Assembly: GCA_003176165.1 (NCBI GenBank)
Contig: PSRQ01000062.1
Span: forward strand, 1-41,509
Length of the DNA stretch: 41,509 nt
Source: Candidatus Cerribacteria bacterium 'Amazon FNV 2010 28 9'
Lineage (GTDB): Bacteria; Patescibacteriota; Microgenomatia; UBA1400; UBA12028
Direction of reading: 5' to 3'
Of this stretch, positions 1 through 8,640 are shown piece after piece. Numbering within the stretch: the first letter of the stretch is position 1; every line of letters starts with the position of its first letter. The position numbers were made by a program, and so were the translations under genes. The notes below the pieces were generated by a model. The model made no database searches, had not been told where the DNA came from, and saw only the letters and a program-made list of their open reading frames with translations.

Positions 1-1612
1 CCACAGGCTTCGCCGACGCGGTGGCAAGAGGATTTGAAGAGGGACAAGGACTCACTCTGTAGTCCACCAAAACAGTCGTCCCTGACTCTGTCGCAACCAA
101 TCGGGGATCAAAGCACCCTTCTTGCAACTGAATCATATTCAAACCAAATTTTTGTTGCTGATACGCGATATGCAAAGCTGGAAGTGTCTGCTGCGTAATA
201 AGATGATTGTACGCAAGAATATCATCAAAAAGAATCTTGGGCGTCTGTGTAAAAATGACGATCGGACGGTTTGGTTGGCGTTCAATGTAATTTGCTACGA
301 CACGATTATAAAAGAAAAAATCTTTGGTCGCTAGCAGCGGATAACGGAAAAAATACTGATAGAAAAATGAACCGACGAAAAGAGCATAACATCCGATCAA
401 GGCAAGACTTACAAATTTCTTCTTCAATTGCAAGATCAGACCAAAACCAATACTTGCAACAAGCACGAAGCCAATAATGGTGAAACCTCCCCGAAACGTC
501 AACCAAAGTTGCTCATCTTTGAGTACATTGGCAAGCGTTCCAAAAACAATCAGTCCCCCAAAAAAACAAAGCAGTAGTCGCCAGTTTTTTTGAAGAGGAA
601 GCTGCGATATGACATACAGAATCAAGAGAAAATCAATCTCATATAAAAACCCAAACGCAGTCACCGCAAATGTATCAACCGTGTCATTTCGATGTTCAAA
701 AAGCCAAGCTAAATCGAAGGATGCCACAAAACGACGTTTCAGCTCATTGATGAGGGTAAATGGTTTATTTTCAAAAAAAAGAGTGAATGGATTTGCAAAA
801 CTTACGCGTCGATTCGTGGTCACCGTTTGGCCAAGCGCGGCAGTGTTAATCGCAAATTCTCCAATTCGAGAGGAGGAGAGGAGGTGCGGTAAGCGAATAC
901 TATAGATTCCCACCAACGCACAACAAACACCGAGCAACATAAGATGGGGGACATATTTCATCAGCGATCGTCGTAGATCGCCACCGTTCTCCTTCCACAT
1001 CACACAAACAACCGTCAGCAAAACCAACGGCACCAACAGTGGTTTGTACCCTTGATATTGATAAAACCCTAGGAAAAATGGAATACATGCCAACAGTACT
1101 TTCCACCCTTTCAAGTAAAGGATACCGACAATTCCTAAAAAATAAAAAAAGATACCAGGAAATGAATCAAAACTCATTCTTGAGAATTGAAAAATCCACG
1201 GATTACACGTTGCGATCAAGGCCGTTGTAACAAAAAATACTTTCCTTTTGAAGAATTTGTACACAATAAGCCCCAATACAATTGGAAGAAGGCTCCCAAA
1301 CAGAATCGGGACGACCTTCATTGCAATTTGTGTATGATGCGGAAAGAGGAGAAAACCTGGAATATAGAGAGTCCCTGTTAGTTCCGAGTACAGAGGATTG
1401 GCAGGAGCCAACTGCCATGGGTGCCAAGTTCCGCTGACATCAGAGCCACTCGCAATGATTGCTTGAGCCTCAGTCGCATAATACGCTTCATCATTCGTTA
1501 AAATGGGTGGTATTGATGCAATGAAGACTGATTTCAATACAAGATTACACAAGAAAATAAGAATCGAAAGGACCAAAAGCGTTTTTAATTTTGGGACAAG
1601 AATTGACCGCAT
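1..1612 (-). CDS. Polytopic membrane glycosyltransferase (GT-C/ArnT-like), partial, C-terminus beyond left edge
   Basis: Manual translation of the minus strand from ATG at 1612 stays open to position 1 (MRSILVPKLKTLLVLSILIFLCNLVLKSVFIASIPPILTNDEAYYATEAQAI...); multiple hydrophobic helices and an early acidic NDEAYY motif typical of GT-C enzymes. Not in the ORF track because no stop lies in the window. Confidence 0.8.
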   Translation of the reverse strand, partial: MRSILVPKLKTLLVLSILIFLCNLVLKSVFIASIPPILTNDEAYYATEAQAIIASGSDVSGTWHPWQLAPANPLYSELTGTLYIPGFLLFPHHTQIAMKVVPILFGSLLPIVLGLIVYKFFKRKVFFVTTALIATCNPWIFQFSRMSFDSFPGIFFYFLGIVGILYLKGWKVLLACIPFFLGFYQYQGYKPLLVPLVLLTVVCVMWKENGGDLRRSLMKYVPHLMLLGVCCALVGIYSIRLPHLLSSSRIGEFAINTAALGQTVTTNRRVSFANPFTLFFENKPFTLINELKRRFVASFDLAWLFEHRNDTVDTFAVTAFGFLYEIDFLLILYVISQLPLQKNWRLLLCFFGGLIVFGTLANVLKDEQLWLTFRGGFTIIGFVLVASIGFGLILQLKKKFVSLALIGCYALFVGSFFYQYFFRYPLLATKDFFFYNRVVANYIERQPNRPIVIFTQTPKILFDDILAYNHLITQQTLPALHIAYQQQKFGLNMIQLQEGCFDPRLVATESGTTVLVDYRVSPCPSSNPLATASAKPV

Positions 1613-1692
1613 CGTTGCAGTATCCCACGAAGGGACAGGATGTGTAAAGCGAAGGACCTCTCCATAAGAATTCTTACGTTAATCCCATAATT

Positions 1693-1721
1693 ATTGACAG
1701 GATTGGGCCATATTGATAGAA
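1693..1721 (+). promoter_or_regulatory. sigma70-like promoter TTGACA-N17-TAGAAT
   Basis: Near-consensus hexamers with 17-nt spacing upstream of the 63-aa ORF; coordinates approximate. Confidence 0.5.
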
Positions 1722-1800
1722 TCTAGACTTCGTTCTTATCTTTTACTAACTCAAGGAATTCCTCTTTTGAGCTTATAAGAGAATAATGAAGGAATAGAAA

Positions 1801-1992
1801 ATGGCGAAAGGTATTGGAGTCGGGATTGGATATGCTGCCTGTGCGATCGCTGCAGCGTTAATTCTAATCCTGGGACATGGAGATAACAACTCCCTTCAAT
1901 GCGGTCTTGGGACCGTTCTTTTGATAGCTGCTTTTATCACAGCTTGGGCTGGTGGTCCTGAACTCATGGATGCTTTAGGGCGCCTCCTGTAA
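1801..1992 (+). CDS. Small hypothetical membrane protein (63 aa)
   Basis: ATG with upstream aaggaat, two hydrophobic stretches, promoter upstream and terminator hairpin downstream. Confidence 0.6.
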   Translation: MAKGIGVGIGYAACAIAAALILILGHGDNNSLQCGLGTVLLIAAFITAWAGGPELMDALGRLL

Positions 1993-2009
1993 AAGGAGCC
2001 TCCACAAAA

Positions 2010-2042
2010 CCTCATTACATATGTAGTGAGGTTTTTATTTTT
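2010..2042 (+). terminator. Rho-independent terminator
   Basis: aacctcattacatatgtagtgaggtttttattttt: hairpin plus T-tract. Confidence 0.75.
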
Positions 2043-2126
2043 GTTACCAAATTGATCAAGTCTTGCTAATATAGGACTTTTGTAGTATAATTACAAAGCA
2101 CAGTTTTCCAACAAGGAGAAGAGCAA

Positions 2127-2477
2127 GTGAGCTCACATTGGGATGAAGCCGATTATAAGGCTGAAGCATACGAGCGGTTAATACCTCTCATCGGAAGAAT
2201 AATTAAAAGCCAATACCCTCAGGGGGTACTGAATCTCTTCAGTGGACTTCCAGAGGATATTGACAATCCTGATGAAAAAATGGCCCAGCGGATTAAATCC
2301 TATATCTGGGGACAAATTCAGCAATTGAAAGGTGAGTTTCCTGAGGAATTGGGAACATACAACCTGGAATTGCGGATTGAAAGACGAAGTCGTGGCTGGA
2401 TCATTCAATTTGTGTTCAGCCCCGATGACCCTCGCAAACTCTCCCTGGGTGATCGAAACCGCGACCTTGAAAAATAG
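2127..2477 (+). CDS. Hypothetical protein (116 aa)
   Basis: GTG start preceded by aaggag; promoter with TATAAT about 40 nt upstream; terminator follows. Confidence 0.7.
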   Translation: MSSHWDEADYKAEAYERLIPLIGRIIKSQYPQGVLNLFSGLPEDIDNPDEKMAQRIKSYIWGQIQQLKGEFPEELGTYNLELRIERRSRGWIIQFVFSPDDPRKLSLGDRNRDLEK

Positions 2478-2489
2478 CGGAAAACGTCA

Positions 2490-2522
2490 CACCACCTTCC
2501 TTTGGAGGGTGGTTTTTTTTAT
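2490..2522 (+). terminator. Rho-independent terminator
   Basis: accaccttcctttggagggtggtttttttt hairpin plus T-tract. Confidence 0.75.
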
Positions 2523-2598
2523 TTCTTGCTTCTTACCACTTGCCCATTTCTCTTTTATCAATTACTGGAATGATGAGTAGTATAGAAAGAAGGTCCAC

Positions 2599-2904
2599 AT
2601 GAACGATAAATCTTCCTCCAAAACCCAAAAAATAAACCCAATCGCTACTGGGGTCGCAGCTGCAGCAGGTGCTGGCATTGCTGTCGCGGCCACGATGGCA
2701 CTCAAAGACGAAAAGACACGTAAAAAGATAGGCAACGCACTCAATGTCGCAAAACAAAAAGCGGGTGAGTATTTAGAAACGATGAAGGAAGAAGCACAAA
2801 AGCAAGCTCCAATGGTCGAAGAGAAGATCAGCCAAGGAAAGCACCACGCTAAAGAGATGGTCGATCGTGCTAAACAAGAAGTGACAAAAAAAACTGGTAA
2901 ATGA
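2599..2904 (+). CDS. YtxH-like small protein (N-terminal hydrophobic segment, charged helix)
   Basis: GVAAAAGAGIAVAATMALKDEKTRKKIGNAL... followed by a Lys/Glu-rich helix; aagaagg upstream of ATG. Confidence 0.6.
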   Translation: MNDKSSSKTQKINPIATGVAAAAGAGIAVAATMALKDEKTRKKIGNALNVAKQKAGEYLETMKEEAQKQAPMVEEKISQGKHHAKEMVDRAKQEVTKKTGK

Positions 2905-2947
2905 TTCCCTATTGTTGAGCTATGCAGCATCTTTCTATACTAGAACG

Positions 2948-3208
2948 ATGCAACAATTTCTCATGTATGTGATCGCAGGATTTAGTGGTGGAGTCATTCG
3001 CGGATTGGTTGGATTCGCCAAACATCGCTCTTCCAAAAAGAAACAAAAATTCAAGTCTTCGTATTTTGCTACCTCCGTGCTCATTTCAGGGGTCATTGGC
3101 TCGGCTGCAGGGGCACTTGTGGGCTCTGCACAATGGCAAATCTCCTTTTTAGCGGGCTACGCAGGGATCGATTTTATCGAAAACTTATACAAAATGAAGA
3201 TTGGTTAA
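2948..3208 (+). CDS. Small hypothetical membrane protein
   Basis: MQQFLMYVIAGFSGGVIRGLVGF...; ATG is 6 nt after a TATACT box. Confidence 0.6.
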   Translation: MQQFLMYVIAGFSGGVIRGLVGFAKHRSSKKKQKFKSSYFATSVLISGVIGSAAGALVGSAQWQISFLAGYAGIDFIENLYKMKIG

Positions 3209-3858
3209 AGAGGGACAGCACGGACAATAAATCGCTTGCTATCCAGCAATCCTGAACATGTGTACAACGTGAGCGTCTCTGTTTTTGTCGGCTGCAATAG
3301 CCGCACGTCACTAGGATCAACTTCAGTGGTTTGTGTGACTCTGTAGGTATGGATCGCTCCATCCTCAGTGGTGACCACCACGCGTTCTCCACCCTTCAGC
3401 GCGCGAATATTACCCATGATCGAACGTAAATTGTGCCCATAAATAATGATATTTCCCCTCTGGCCTGGAGCTGCCGATTGCACCAGATATGAAGCTGTTG
3501 TGGGCGAGACCGCCCATTGACCGTCCACGAGGGCAGCATTGCTTACATCAACGTCAATAAACCACTTGATAAAAATATGCGTTGGGGTTGGTACGTGAAC
3601 AGGAGCAACTTGTTGATATGTTTTAACCTCTGAAGCACTGAGAACTAAAGCCCGATGTTCTAAAGAGAAATGTACCCCCGAGTACCCCATGAACAAGAGA
3701 CCAATCCCTATACACAACAGTGGAATCACATTACGCCATGCATGCAATTTTTTGTAACCGCGTTTCTGGCAAGCTTTCCACCAATCCCAAAAACGCTCCC
3801 GTCGCGAACGAAGAGAGCGTTTCTTTTGTTTTTGTATTCGATTATGTGCGCTTGGCAT
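3205..3858 (-). CDS. Sortase family transpeptidase
   Basis: N-terminal TM; GNIIIYGHN (catalytic His), LTLYTCSG (Cys), DSKRFIVRA (Arg). Confidence 0.85.
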   Translation of the reverse strand: MPSAHNRIQKQKKRSLRSRRERFWDWWKACQKRGYKKLHAWRNVIPLLCIGIGLLFMGYSGVHFSLEHRALVLSASEVKTYQQVAPVHVPTPTHIFIKWFIDVDVSNAALVDGQWAVSPTTASYLVQSAAPGQRGNIIIYGHNLRSIMGNIRALKGGERVVVTTEDGAIHTYRVTQTTEVDPSDVRLLQPTKTETLTLYTCSGLLDSKRFIVRAVPL

Positions 3859-4852
3859 AGAGGACTGCTCCCACTGCAGTCATCAGTGTACCAAATCCAC
3901 CAGCAAATGCAGCTACGGCGTCATCGACGACACCGGTATGAGCCATGGTGGTCGCACCCAAGACTTGACCAGTCGTAGGAGCTGCAGGAACTGGGATACA
4001 GTTGGTGGCTTGGATCACCTTTTGCAGTTGGCTTGGGAAACCTTGTTCTGGCGAAAATTGGACATCTTCGTCATCAACGTACCCATATGTCACCCCTGCA
4101 CGACCATCGGCCTGAGTAACTGCATATTTTGCTTCATTGTGATACACAAACTTCACATTGACACCTGCAACTGGCTGGCCATCGCGACTCACATACAGTG
4201 CGGCATCAAAGTTTTGTCCAGCACACACTGGATCAGGGTTGATCGCAGTGGAGGAATGCTGTCCTGCATTTGGGTCCGGTGTAGTACTTGGAGCGGGCGT
4301 TGGGGTTGCCAAAGTCCCTGGAGTACTGGTTGGTTCCGGTGTACTGGTCGGTTCAGGAGTCGATGTCGGCTCCGGTGTGGCAGTTGGCTGTGGTGTACTC
4401 GTTGGGACCGGAGTACTGGTTGGCACTGGGGTTACTGTAGGAACCGGTGTCGAGGTTGGGTGAGGGGTCGGTGTGGGGGTTGGTGTAGCTTGTATTGTAC
4501 AAACAACAGCAATCCAACTCAAATTTGGATGATTTGAACCTGTTCCAACCACACTCACTGTAACAGTTCTATTCGAATTACTGAAGGAAGCACTATATCC
4601 AGGATCTGGAAGTTGGAATACGGTTTGACCATTCCCAGCGTGTACATAGACAGTGGTTATGATTTGATTCGAGGAAGGGCAAGAAACACTCCCAGATCTG
4701 CTACCTGGGTGCTCGTTTTTACTACAAATCGATGAGTTCTGAGCACAAAACTGCGAAAAACTCGAGGCTGTGTAGGTTGATACACTGGCAAACACGGTTG
4801 TTGCAGCAGCTAAGCTAGCAAGAATGAGTCCACCAAAGAGTACTTTTTTCAT
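3842..4852 (-). CDS. Secreted, Thr/Pro-repeat surface protein; probable sortase substrate
   Basis: Signal peptide, long (TPxPTS)n stalk, C-terminal MAHTG + hydrophobic helix + YAKRT tail; overlaps sortase gene by 17 nt. Confidence 0.8.
   Translation of the reverse strand: MKKVLFGGLILASLAAATTVFASVSTYTASSFSQFCAQNSSICSKNEHPGSRSGSVSCPSSNQIITTVYVHAGNGQTVFQLPDPGYSASFSNSNRTVTVSVVGTGSNHPNLSWIAVVCTIQATPTPTPTPHPTSTPVPTVTPVPTSTPVPTSTPQPTATPEPTSTPEPTSTPEPTSTPGTLATPTPAPSTTPDPNAGQHSSTAINPDPVCAGQNFDAALYVSRDGQPVAGVNVKFVYHNEAKYAVTQADGRAGVTYGYVDDEDVQFSPEQGFPSQLQKVIQATNCIPVPAAPTTGQVLGATTMAHTGVVDDAVAAFAGGFGTLMTAVGAVLYAKRT
4290..4490. repeat. Low-complexity in-frame minisatellite encoding a Thr/Pro-rich stalk
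   Basis: Repeated ggtgtactggttggttccgg-like units; protein STPEPTSTPEPTSTPEPTSTPG. Confidence 0.75.
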
Positions 4853-4999
4853 ACTTCTCCAGGCTTATAATAATTATTCGGCGATTATACACGATATAAA
4901 CATGTTTTTCAAGATCTATATACATCAATAGGCTTCAAACCACATATATCAGCTCCCGCTTGCACTCCCCGACCAAAAACTTCATACTGACACTCGAGT

Positions 5000-5932
5000 A
5001 TGTGGCAAACGATTGCGCACCTTTTTTCGCCAAGAACATCAAATAATCACCGTCCACGAATTCTTCATCTCGAGGGGTTGTTGGTTGTTGGAGCCATTCT
5101 TGTCGGCTGTAAGCTTCTGGTTGGGACACTTTCAACTTCACATACAATCGTTCCGGCGGTACTCGGTTTTTCCTCAAGTATTACCGCTTCACAAGTGGTA
5201 GCACAAACCAATGAACAACGCACTAATGGTGGTTTAGCTCCCCTTTCTATCGACGGCAAGCTTGTCTCTGCCGCGATCGCCAAAGGGAATAATATGTGTG
5301 CCGATCAATACTGGGCCCATATTTCTCCCAGCGGGATCACTCCATGGGTGTTTATTAAAAATGCGGGATATCAATATTCTGTAGCGGGGGAAAACCTCGC
5401 ACGCGATTTCTCTGACACTTCTTCGATGGTGGCTGCCTGGATGGCATCGCCCACTCACCGCGAAAACATTATGAATCCACGCTATGAGGATATCGGGGTA
5501 GCGGCCGTCAATTGTTCACTTCTGGGTAGTGATACCACACTTGTCGTCCAAATGTTTGGGTCCAAGCTCGTCAATACGCCCACGATCAGTACAAAAGCAC
5601 TGACAACGGCCCAGCCTCTCCCACCTTCCACACCATCTCCACAGGTCGCAGGAGAAGAATCAGTACCCAAACTCCTTGCGGATGCAAACCCAACACTGTC
5701 ACTGGGCAATAGCCATCAACCACAAACACTCTTTGCGTTCACTCCCCTTCAAATCATGAAGTCGATCATGCTGAGTATCCTCATCGTCCTCCTTGTTGTA
5801 TTGGCTCTGGACATGTGGCTGACACATCGTCGCCACACCGTGCGCATCGCAGGCAAAAATATCGCCCATATTCTCTTTTTAGTTGGAATCGGACTCGTCG
5901 TGTTGCTCACACGAGCCGGCAGTATTTTCTAA
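5000..5932 (+). CDS. CAP (SCP/PR1) domain membrane protein
   Basis: NEQRTNGGLAPL, YWAHISPSGITPWVFIKNAGY, AGENLARDF, AAWMASPTHRENIMNPRYEDIGVA match the CAP family; C-terminal TM helices. Confidence 0.85.
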   Translation: MWQTIAHLFSPRTSNNHRPRILHLEGLLVVGAILVGCKLLVGTLSTSHTIVPAVLGFSSSITASQVVAQTNEQRTNGGLAPLSIDGKLVSAAIAKGNNMCADQYWAHISPSGITPWVFIKNAGYQYSVAGENLARDFSDTSSMVAAWMASPTHRENIMNPRYEDIGVAAVNCSLLGSDTTLVVQMFGSKLVNTPTISTKALTTAQPLPPSTPSPQVAGEESVPKLLADANPTLSLGNSHQPQTLFAFTPLQIMKSIMLSILIVLLVVLALDMWLTHRRHTVRIAGKNIAHILFLVGIGLVVLLTRAGSIF

Positions 5933-5938
5933 ACATCT

Positions 5939-6199
5939 ATGGTCCACCAAGAACTCACACAACATCCATATCATTACACCGCTCTTATCATCATCGAAGC
6001 CTTGTTACTGTCGTTATATACCACAACGACTGATTCACTCTTGAAAACAATCTTTGCTATTTTAGTTGGGAGTGCATATGCAATCTGGGGAATTAGTGTC
6101 CACGCAGGAAGCATCCGCACACCACGTCTCGTGTTAGAATATGCCATTGTTGGACTGTTGGGGACGCTCATGTTAAGCTTCCTTATCAGTGTCACCTAA
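5939..6199 (+). CDS. Small hypothetical membrane protein (86 aa)
   Basis: Three hydrophobic segments, compact spacing after CAP gene. Confidence 0.5.
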   Translation: MVHQELTQHPYHYTALIIIEALLLSLYTTTTDSLLKTIFAILVGSAYAIWGISVHAGSIRTPRLVLEYAIVGLLGTLMLSFLISVT

Positions 6200-6216
6200 A
6201 ATCGTAAGGAGAACGT

Positions 6217-6933
6217 ATGAAGGGAATTATTCTCGCTGGTGGAGCTGGAACACGACTTCATCCACTTACCAAAGTTACCAGTAAACAATTGCTTCCGATT
6301 TACAATAAACCGATGATTTTTTATCCACTTCAGACGTTAATTGATGCAGGAATTCGTGAAATCTTGATCATCATTGCTCCGGATCATGCAGGCGATTTTT
6401 TGAAACTACTTGGGTCGGGAAAAGAATTTGGATGTAAGTTCTCGTATGAAATTCAGGATAAACCGGAAGGACTCGCACAAGCATTTGTAATTGGAGAAAA
6501 CTTTATTGGCGATGATGATGTCACATTGATCTTGGGCGACAATCTTTTCGATGACGACTTTTCACAAGCAGTGAAAGAGTTCAAAACGGGAGCTCGTGTC
6601 TTTGCAAAACAAGTGAAGGATCCAGAGCGCTTTGGCGTCGTGACCTTTGACGAGAATCACAAGGTCATTTCCATTGTAGAAAAGCCAAAAGAGCCAAAAT
6701 CCAACTATGCGGTCACTGGCCTGTATGTATATGACAACTCTGTGGTTGCAAAAGCAAAGAGTTTGCAACCATCAGCACGCGGAGAACTAGAGATCACAGA
6801 TTTGAACAATGTATATCTGCAAGAAGGCAAGTTGGATGTTGCATTCGTCAATGGTCAATGGCTTGATACCGGCACATTTGAAAGTCTCTTTGAAGCAGCT
6901 GCCTTTGCACGTGATAAAATACTCAAACAATAA
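6217..6933 (+). CDS. rfbA: Glucose-1-phosphate thymidylyltransferase-like nucleotidyltransferase
   Basis: [40 protein letters not shown] aaggag upstream. Confidence 0.9.
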   Translation: MKGIILAGGAGTRLHPLTKVTSKQLLPIYNKPMIFYPLQTLIDAGIREILIIIAPDHAGDFLKLLGSGKEFGCKFSYEIQDKPEGLAQAFVIGENFIGDDDVTLILGDNLFDDDFSQAVKEFKTGARVFAKQVKDPERFGVVTFDENHKVISIVEKPKEPKSNYAVTGLYVYDNSVVAKAKSLQPSARGELEITDLNNVYLQEGKLDVAFVNGQWLDTGTFESLFEAAAFARDKILKQ

Positions 6934-6938
6934 TTCCT

Positions 6939-7130
6939 ATGTCAGAACAACTCATCGTATCATCCTCTTCTCCACAGGAAGAGACACAAAGAATAGTTGT
7001 GGAAAAAAGCAACGTTGATGGAGGCATACAAACTTCTCCAATTTCTATTGAGCATATCGCTCGGGAATTAAATGCAGCTGATGCGCAGACGATTGAGTTA
7101 TTTATGCAACTTTTAGGTGGCCATTATTAA
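6939..7130 (+). CDS. Small hypothetical protein (63 aa)
   Basis: ORF immediately following rfbA; no recognised domain. Confidence 0.35.
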   Translation: MSEQLIVSSSSPQEETQRIVVEKSNVDGGIQTSPISIEHIARELNAADAQTIELFMQLLGGHY

Positions 7131-7177
7131 ATGAGCCAACTAGTAAACTCTTCAACGATTCTGGTACACTATATGTA

Positions 7178-7972
7178 ATGAAGCGTTTTGTGTTGTTCTT
7201 TAGCATTGCTCTCCTGTTGGTTGCACAACCAACGTTGGCTGCTCATGCACAAACAGCGACTCCAACCACTTCCATCGCTGACATGCAACAACAGTATAGT
7301 CAGTTGCTCAATTCCTATCGTAACTCAGAAGAACAGTTTTCTATTGCCGCACAACAATACTATCAATTGAAAACACTTGCGTCCCAGCGCGATGCGGTGA
7401 CGGCGGCAAGGCAAGTGATGCTCGATCGTGTCGATACTCTGCTCATTTATATCCAAATTCTGAAAACAACGCTGGATACCAATCCTGGGATAGAACTCAC
7501 ACGTAAAAGTGCACTTGAAAGCCAAATTGCGCTTCTGACTGATATGCTCAACCGCCATCGTGCACGTGTGGAAATCGCGACTGACCGCACCACCATTGAA
7601 CAAGAAGCCACATTCATGGACACCCAAACACCAACCATTTTGGCAGATTGCTACGAAGCGCTCTCTCTCATCCGCATCGGAGCTGTTCAAGCCGCCATTG
7701 ATCAATTAGCGATATCGCAAGACACTCTCAACACCTACATCGCTTCTGCTCCTATCAGTGAAACAGTGCGAACAGATAAGCAACGTGGCAGTGACCAGAT
7801 TAGTAGCGACCTGAGCACAATGCACGACACCATGACACAAGTACTGGCAAAGTATGATCAAAGTATCGATCATTTCGATGCGAGCTCGTTTCATCAAATT
7901 CAAACACAACTTACCCCTCTATTTACATTGTTGAATCAAAATGTGGAATATATTCAGGAGCTCTCACGATGA
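7178..7972 (+). CDS. Secreted hypothetical helical protein
   Basis: Signal peptide MKRFVLFFSIALLLVAQPTLAAHAQT; Gln-rich helical body; overlaps next CDS by 4 nt. Confidence 0.7.
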   Translation: MKRFVLFFSIALLLVAQPTLAAHAQTATPTTSIADMQQQYSQLLNSYRNSEEQFSIAAQQYYQLKTLASQRDAVTAARQVMLDRVDTLLIYIQILKTTLDTNPGIELTRKSALESQIALLTDMLNRHRARVEIATDRTTIEQEATFMDTQTPTILADCYEALSLIRIGAVQAAIDQLAISQDTLNTYIASAPISETVRTDKQRGSDQISSDLSTMHDTMTQVLAKYDQSIDHFDASSFHQIQTQLTPLFTLLNQNVEYIQELSR

Positions 7973-8370
7973 GTGACGAAAATTTTGACCAAACCAGTTT
8001 CGTAGATCACACATCGCTTTCCGCCGAAGCAACACTCCCCACTGATGTACATCCACGCATAGAAGAAAAGGTGGTCACACCCAAGAAAAAACTCAATCCA
8101 ATATTTATCATTGTGTCAATCCTCGTGGGTGTTGTACTACTAAGTCTCGTCCTGGCAGTGTTCACCACATCATCCTCAACTTCGCAACTCCAGCCAACAC
8201 CGAGCGCCATTCCAAGTAGCTCCCCAGGAGTGGTCGGACCAATGCAAGCTACCATCAATCAACTCAAGAAAAACGTGCAGTATGCAGATCCTCAAAATAA
8301 TGATCTTCCTTTTCCTCCGGTAAATTTTTCACTTCATTTGAATGACCCAAACGCCCTCTCAAACCAATAG
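7969..8370 (+). CDS. Hypothetical single-pass membrane protein
   Basis: ATGA overlap with upstream CDS; TM FIIVSILVGVVLLSLVLAVF. Confidence 0.65.
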   Translation: MSDENFDQTSFVDHTSLSAEATLPTDVHPRIEEKVVTPKKKLNPIFIIVSILVGVVLLSLVLAVFTTSSSTSQLQPTPSAIPSSSPGVVGPMQATINQLKKNVQYADPQNNDLPFPPVNFSLHLNDPNALSNQ

Positions 8371-8379
8371 AAAGGTGAT

Positions 8380-8601
8380 ATGGACAGAAAAAGAACGATT
8401 GAAGCTACGCTTACCTCTCTGAGTAGTGCTCTGACCCACTCCGAAGCAAGAGGCAACGGGGTTGAAGCACAACAAAAGTTATTGGAGGATCAAATCAGGA
8501 TAGCGAAGGATTTTGAGCTTACACCTAAAGAAATAGAAAAAGCTATCAAGCTCGGGGTTCAAAAAGCGCTTGCAACTTCAGAGCACAGACCGATTCAATA
8601 A
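8380..8601 (+). CDS. Hypothetical helical protein (73 aa)
   Basis: aaaggtgat upstream of ATG; operon-like spacing. Confidence 0.5.
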   Translation: MDRKRTIEATLTSLSSALTHSEARGNGVEAQQKLLEDQIRIAKDFELTPKEIEKAIKLGVQKALATSEHRPIQ

Positions 8602-8640
8602 TATTTGCTTTTTCTTTGGGTTTTTGATAGCGTTAGGTTC

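Noticed and set aside
4290-4490. Repeat array resembling CRISPR
   Set aside because: Units are short, contiguous and in frame as Thr/Pro codons; no spacers and no cas genes.
3938-4537. 199-aa and 101-aa plus-strand ORFs opposite the surface protein
   Set aside because: Antisense shadow of the Thr/Pro repeats; low-complexity Gly/Val/Trp-rich translation.
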